Origin: Gymnopus androsaceus JB14
Taxonomy: Eukaryota > Basidiomycota > Agaricomycetes > Agaricales > Omphalotaceae
Direction of reading: 5' to 3'
Assembly: GCA_009733575.1 (NCBI GenBank)
Contig: ML769388.1
Coordinates: 310,001 to 374,000, forward strand
Length of the DNA stretch: 64,000 nt
The notes beneath the pieces are model-generated. The model worked only from the letters and a program-made list of their open reading frames with translations. It was not told where the DNA came from and ran no database searches. The position numbers and the translations under genes are program-made. Below are positions 59,472-64,000 of this stretch, in pieces (position 1 is the first letter of the stretch; every line of letters starts with the position of its first letter).

Positions 59472-60914
59472 ACCCAATAAGTAGCCTAGAGGGTCGAAGT
59501 AAGATTCGATCAGGAAGAATGTGTATAGTATTTCTCTCACCGTGTTTTTAGATACGTAGAAATACAGTAGAGTACATTGAATTCCTCTGTGAAGGTCGAC
59601 CTTATAAAACAATGCTGGGTCAACCCGTTTACAAGAGTAGCCGATGCGGTGCGTCTTCCTTTCCAAACTATATTGATGATCGAATAAGGAAATCAGCGGG
59701 ATGTACAATGAAAAACATACCTTCGAATGTGCGGCGTCAATAGGTGTTGGAGTTGTTTAGATTGAGACCTTGGGGAAACGAGATGAATTCCACTGGAACC
59801 GGAAAGATCTTCGAAGGATATCCGATGGCCTTAAGAAGTGTAATGCCTAGATAAAGTAAAGTTCGTTTCCCGCGAAAGATGTTCGGTTCACTCGAGCGCA
59901 GTTTTGAAAGCGCCACACAGTCTCGATGGCCCTCTTTACAGTATCCAACCAGTTGTTCAAAGCTAATAAAGGTCAACGAGCAAGGATTCAGATCTCGTTA
60001 TTTTATGCGTGCTTATGAAACCACTTACGGGCACGAGGTCGGAGGATCTGTCTAGGTGAGTTGATGTGATTATACGGCGCCGAGGTAAATGGTTGAAATG
60101 GAAAACTGTCGAGCGCGTCAGTTAGAGATGAAGTATATGAATACTGCTGCCTCGAGGTGAAGCTGGGACTGGCGAAGGCGATGAAAGACGTGTGGGAAGT
60201 AGTAAAATAGTAAGGACAGTTCACCCGGACTGTAGCTGAGAGAAACGGCAGCCTGTGGCAAATTAATTAAGTGTGAACTTGTTAATTATCGGATGTTGTC
60301 ACCCCTCTCGTTGCTGGAGTGGGAGCCCTCAACGAGCGGAGGAAGATCGGGTTTACCTTGAGTGCCAGACATCGACCGACAGTGATCGCAGTTTTCCAGA
60401 GTGGAATCTGGAATCTGGAATCACAGAATTTGAAATTTAACAAGGAATAGATATTAGATTCGTGTTATTACAAGATGAAGACGAAGAATTATTGAAAAAC
60501 GCTCTTGTTGAAGCGGACCAGAAGGTGTTGTTGCTATGGAACGCTTTGACATCCCTTGAACACGACAGAGTATGGGCAGAGGTTTTTGACCCCGATATCG
60601 CCTTGCCAGACACATAAGACTGATGAAATTCGAATATTCGAGCGCGGCGATAGGCGACATGCCATTCAGCCAGTTTTCAAAACTGGCTGAATGTAGATGA
60701 AATAGTGTGAAATAGTGTCAACGTCGAAGAAAGAATTACAGTATGTCCGTTTGAGCGCCGCTCCGATAAATGAAAAATTAAATTTCTCACGATTAAGCGC
60801 TAGTTTAGCGCTGAATGTTAGCAAGTACGTACTACAGTAGTAGTACTAGAGACAAATCAAAGAAATGATTACGGTGAAATAGCGATAAACGATGTTAGCC
60901 CTCCCCTTGTTCCA
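59472..60914. other. Mostly non-coding; possible small minus-strand gene at 59800-60370
   Basis: Minus-strand pieces at about 60240-60011 (QQYSYTSSLTDALDSFPFQP, RQILRPRA) and 59956-59840 can be joined with a GTAAGT donor and a TTATTAG acceptor. A short first exon MSGTQ may lie at about 60373. The pieces do not give one clean frame and no family is recognised, so I do not call a gene. A strong hairpin lies at 60663-60693. Confidence 0.3.
60663..60693. repeat. Perfect 15 bp inverted repeat with 1 nt loop
   Basis: CATTCAGCCAGTTTT is followed by one C and then its exact reverse complement. A direct repeat GAAATAGTGT (two copies) follows within ten bases. It is non-coding on both sides. Confidence 0.85.
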
Positions 60915-63900
60915 TCAAAGAATGACGAGATCTCCCCGGCAAGAGCTACACCAGAACACATGCGAATCATCCAAGAATTGTGGTCGAGGCCTATGCTGTG
61001 AATACAACGGGTTTGAGCCAGTGGGAGACCGCGCTCGCGATCCAGCGATGGAACCCTTGTCCCCAGATGATACAGATTGCACTGGGGACAAGGCTCTGGA
61101 GTTTGCTTGAGAATGAACGGAAGCTGCAGCCAACTCGCTATCGATCCTCGCCTTGAGCATGCTGAGACTCGCTTTCCGTTTGTGTCTCGTCTCTGGTGAG
61201 AGATTATGCTCGATTGCAGAGCGAGCTAATGCGGAAGGTTTGTGTGAATGGGAGCCTGCCATACGACTTCCTTGACTAGACGGTCGAGATGGAAGAGCAC
61301 CACCCAAAGGTGAGAATGACCGCACTGACGGCAGTTGAGGACGAGCAGCGGCGAGCTGATCTTCCAACGCAGTGACTTGTTTCATCAGTGCATGGGATCT
61401 GGCTTCTGCTAAGAACATTGATTCCTCCAAAGACCGAATATGAGACTGAGAGGATGACAAGTCTAGTTTTAGTGAACTGAGCACGTCGTCATTCAGCTCG
61501 TCTTTCAGCGAATGAGGCTTATCGGGGAAAGAACTAGATATCGATGTTCGAAGACGAGAGCGCTTCCAACTCTTCATCCCGCAAGGCGAGCTCTTGCCGC
61601 AAGGATTCAATTTCGTTCTGCGCACCGTCGAGGAAGGATTTCTCCTCCGACTGAAGGAAACATAAGCTTCACGATGTCGCGCAACACATGAAAAGAACAC
61701 ACACCTGATCAGATTGCCTTTGGTTTAGCTCCTGATGTAGCGATGAAAGCTCTTCTGCCTGAGCAGATGTCAATTGCTGAAGTCTTTCAACCTCCTCCAT
61801 GTGTCGCATGGCTTCATGTTGTCCGATAGTGCGGTCAGCTTCCAGCGACCTAACGCTCGCCAAAGAAGACTCGAACTCCGCTTGCAGTTGGCTATATGCC
61901 TTCTGAAGTTCAGTTTCGTTATCTTGAGAAGACAGCCGGTCCATCTCGCGCGCTGACAACAAGTCCTGCGCTCTCTTTTCCGAGGCCTCAAAGGTTGACC
62001 GAACTTTTTCCAAATCCACCTCCAGTTCCCCAATCGCTACCTCTCGGTTTTGAATTACACGTTCCAGCGCATCCACTTTTTCCGTAAGCGCTAGCTTTGC
62101 GCCAGTAAGCTCAACAATCTTCGGACGCATCTCATCCAGCGAGTGCATCAGGTTCGTACCCTCTTCTTGAAGTTCCTTTTGGGCCCTTTCCGCATTCTCT
62201 GCACGTCTATTCGCGATCTTTGCCTCGTTTTGGGCAGTCTGCAACTGTCGCGAATTGGCTGCTAGTTCAGTGGCTGCATCTGACAACTTTTCTTGTAGAA
62301 GAGCCAATGCCTTCTGCGTGCTTTCCATCTCTGTCTGCAGCGAAAGCTTGTCTTGAGAGAGGGTCTCTTTCTCCGAGATCGTTTGTGTGAGCTGCGATTC
62401 GACCAGCTTGTGCTGGACATGGAGGTCGGAATGTTTAGATTTCCATTCGTTTTCGCCTTCGCTATGTGTTCGTATGCGTGATTCGAGTTCGTCTCGTTCG
62501 GATCTGAGAGAAGAATGTTCCTGAGGTAATGTAAGTACCATGTGCAGACTAAAAGTGAAGAAGCCTCACTTGTTTAAGTTTCGAGAGTTGGAATTCGATT
62601 TCATCCGCACGATCCTGAGTGTTTTTGAGGGACTCCTCCAAGCGGTCAGCTCGGTCATCGCTTTGGATCTGTTCCTCAAGCTCACGAACCCGACGACGAT
62701 GTTTCTCGGCCTCTTTGCGGGATGAAGTCAACGAGCCATTGGCTATCTGCAGTTGGCGTTCCTGTATTCACGCAGTCAGTATAATTTATCAAACAGGACA
62801 ATCGAGTAGTAGCTACAACTCACCTGGTCTTTTGTTTTATCTGCTAATGTTTTTTCTGTAGCTTCCAAAGTCTGTATTCTTGTTGTAGAATCTTGGATTT
62901 CGGCTCGAAGCTGCTGCAAATGCTCTTCCAGATTACTTGACTTCAGTTGCTCTTCAGCAAGCAGCCGTTCAGTCTCCTGGGAACCTGTTATGAGAGAGAT
63001 ATCAGACTCGTGCTTTTTTTGGTAGGGAAGAAGCCGTACGCGACTCTACATCTGACAAGCGTTCTAGGTCGGAAGTTAAGGCAGCCTTTTCCGAAACCAG
63101 TAAAGAAATCGTCTGTTGCTCGTTCCGGAGAGAAGCTTCTGTGTCAGCCTGAAGCTGCTGGAACTGCTGTTCGAGTTGACTCGAATGTCGACGGAGCTCC
63201 TCTAGAGCTTTCTCACTCTGTTGCAGTTCTGAGATGCGGGCTAAGAACAGAAACTTCGAAGACGTAGATAGTATTCACGTACTAGATGTAGCATCGTCCA
63301 ACTTTCCATTCAGGTCACTTTTTAGCTTCTCAATCTCAGTCTTCAAAGCATTCTCGGACTGCTGTAACCCTGAGTTCTAGTTAGACAGGTGAAACTCGGA
63401 TAGAGATGGAACCTACTAGCTTTTGCAGTCTCGAGCTCAGTCAAAGTGCTCTTCATATTCTTATTTTCGGCTCTCAAGTTGGTTTCGGTTCGCTGAAGAT
63501 CTGTAGGCGATTAGAACCTAATGCAGCCGAATATGGATTCGAGGCCGTACTAGATTTTGAAGCTTCCGCTTGTGCCAAATTAGCTCGTAATGCGTCCATC
63601 TCGGTCTTCAGTGAGGATTCACGCTTTACCCAGTCTGATGAACCATTAGTTGGGGTGACAGAGCCATCGAGAATAAACATACCGGATTTCGCAGTCTCCA
63701 GTGGTGTGAGCTTTGCTACGAGAGTTTCATTCTCGGATTTCACAGAGTTTGCAGCTTTCTGTGATTCTAAGGTTCCAACATGAATTGTTCATACTAGGGA
63801 TCCGTCGCGAAGAAGACATACCAGCTTTCTCCGACTCCAACCGCTCTATCTTTAGGTTCAACTCCTCATTCTCTTTCCTGAAATAATTGATCTCCTCTTG

Positions 63901-64000
63901 CAACTGCATTGCTTGACGGCCATTGATTAGAGTTGAAGTAAAATCCGCAGAAACTGGGGTACTGGGATCATTCACTGCAGCCGTGGGCGGAGGAGCTGGC
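60915..64000 (-). CDS. Long coiled-coil protein with modular 84 nt exons (5' end beyond window)
   Basis: Exons, 5' to 3': >64000-63822, 63766-63683, 63634-63551, 63500-63417, 63369-63283, 63240-63040, 62984-62824, 62761-62570, 62520-61705, 61650-60915. The protein is almost wholly heptad-repeat coiled coil (for example RLESEKAESQKAANSVKSEN, LEEHLQQLRAEIQDSTTRIQ), then a disordered Ser/Arg-rich tail (SPVQSVSSGDKGSIAGSRAR). Three successive exons are exactly 84 nt with phase 1 on both sides and encode 28 residues each. In the last exon the frame moves by one base near 61535 (LSSSNID|SSSFPDKPHSLK), otherwise a stop follows. Long coiled-coil proteins of this kind act as tethers, spindle-pole or septum scaffolds; I cannot say which. 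The N-terminus is outside the window. Confidence 0.8.

Noticed and set aside
1..64000. CRISPR arrays, prophage, plasmid or retrotransposon
   Set aside because: No direct-repeat/spacer arrays, integrases, reverse transcriptase or LTR pairs were seen; the gene set is plainly nuclear fungal.

Overview
The window is a piece of a filamentous basidiomycete genome, most likely a mushroom-forming Agaricomycete. The evidence is the dense set of 45-60 nt spliceosomal introns, a DUF6535 membrane protein (a family typical of Agaricomycetes), a fungal-type DASH subunit (DAM1), a split tRNA-Leu, and typical fungal single-copy genes. There is no prokaryotic, plasmid, phage or CRISPR signal.

Layout. 1-3.3 kb: a coiled-coil gene cut by the left edge, a small nuclear-type gene on the minus strand, and repeat-rich DNA with nested inverted repeats. 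3.3-9.1 kb: tRNA-Leu(AAG), MED11 (Mediator), DAM1 (DASH/kinetochore), a Ser/Pro-rich unknown and TBCA (tubulin folding). 9.1-20.9 kb: a gene-poor block with two paralogous bHLH regulators on either side of a conserved four-helix membrane protein, long non-coding flanks and a 117-120 bp tandem repeat. 20.9-22.5 kb: a tandem pair of small paralogues of an unrecognised family, one decayed. 22.7-52.5 kb: a packed housekeeping block: LTV1 (40S assembly), TAF2 with three C-terminal bromodomains, FAB1/PIKfyve, an NVJ2/TEX2-like SMP-PH lipid-transfer protein, a DUF6535 protein, a DLP1/PDSS2-type polyprenyl synthase subunit, LAMTOR2 and CSN2. 52.9-64 kb: a large minus-strand unknown with a repeated K-L-x-x-h-F-G motif, a Ser/Pro-rich unknown, and a long coiled-coil protein running off the right edge.

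Functional threads. FAB1, the NVJ2-like protein and LAMTOR2 all act at the vacuole/late endosome, and each has a CACGTG box 69-84 bp upstream of its start codon. MED11, TAF2 and the two bHLH proteins are transcription components. DAM1 and TBCA serve microtubules.

Quality warning. At least a dozen clearly coding exons, including ones in conserved single-copy genes (DAM1, TAF2, FAB1), can only be read through by skipping or adding one base, often in a short homopolymer. The simplest explanation is uncorrected sequencing or assembly indels, not widespread pseudogenisation. Gene models here are given as exon chains, with these breaks stated.
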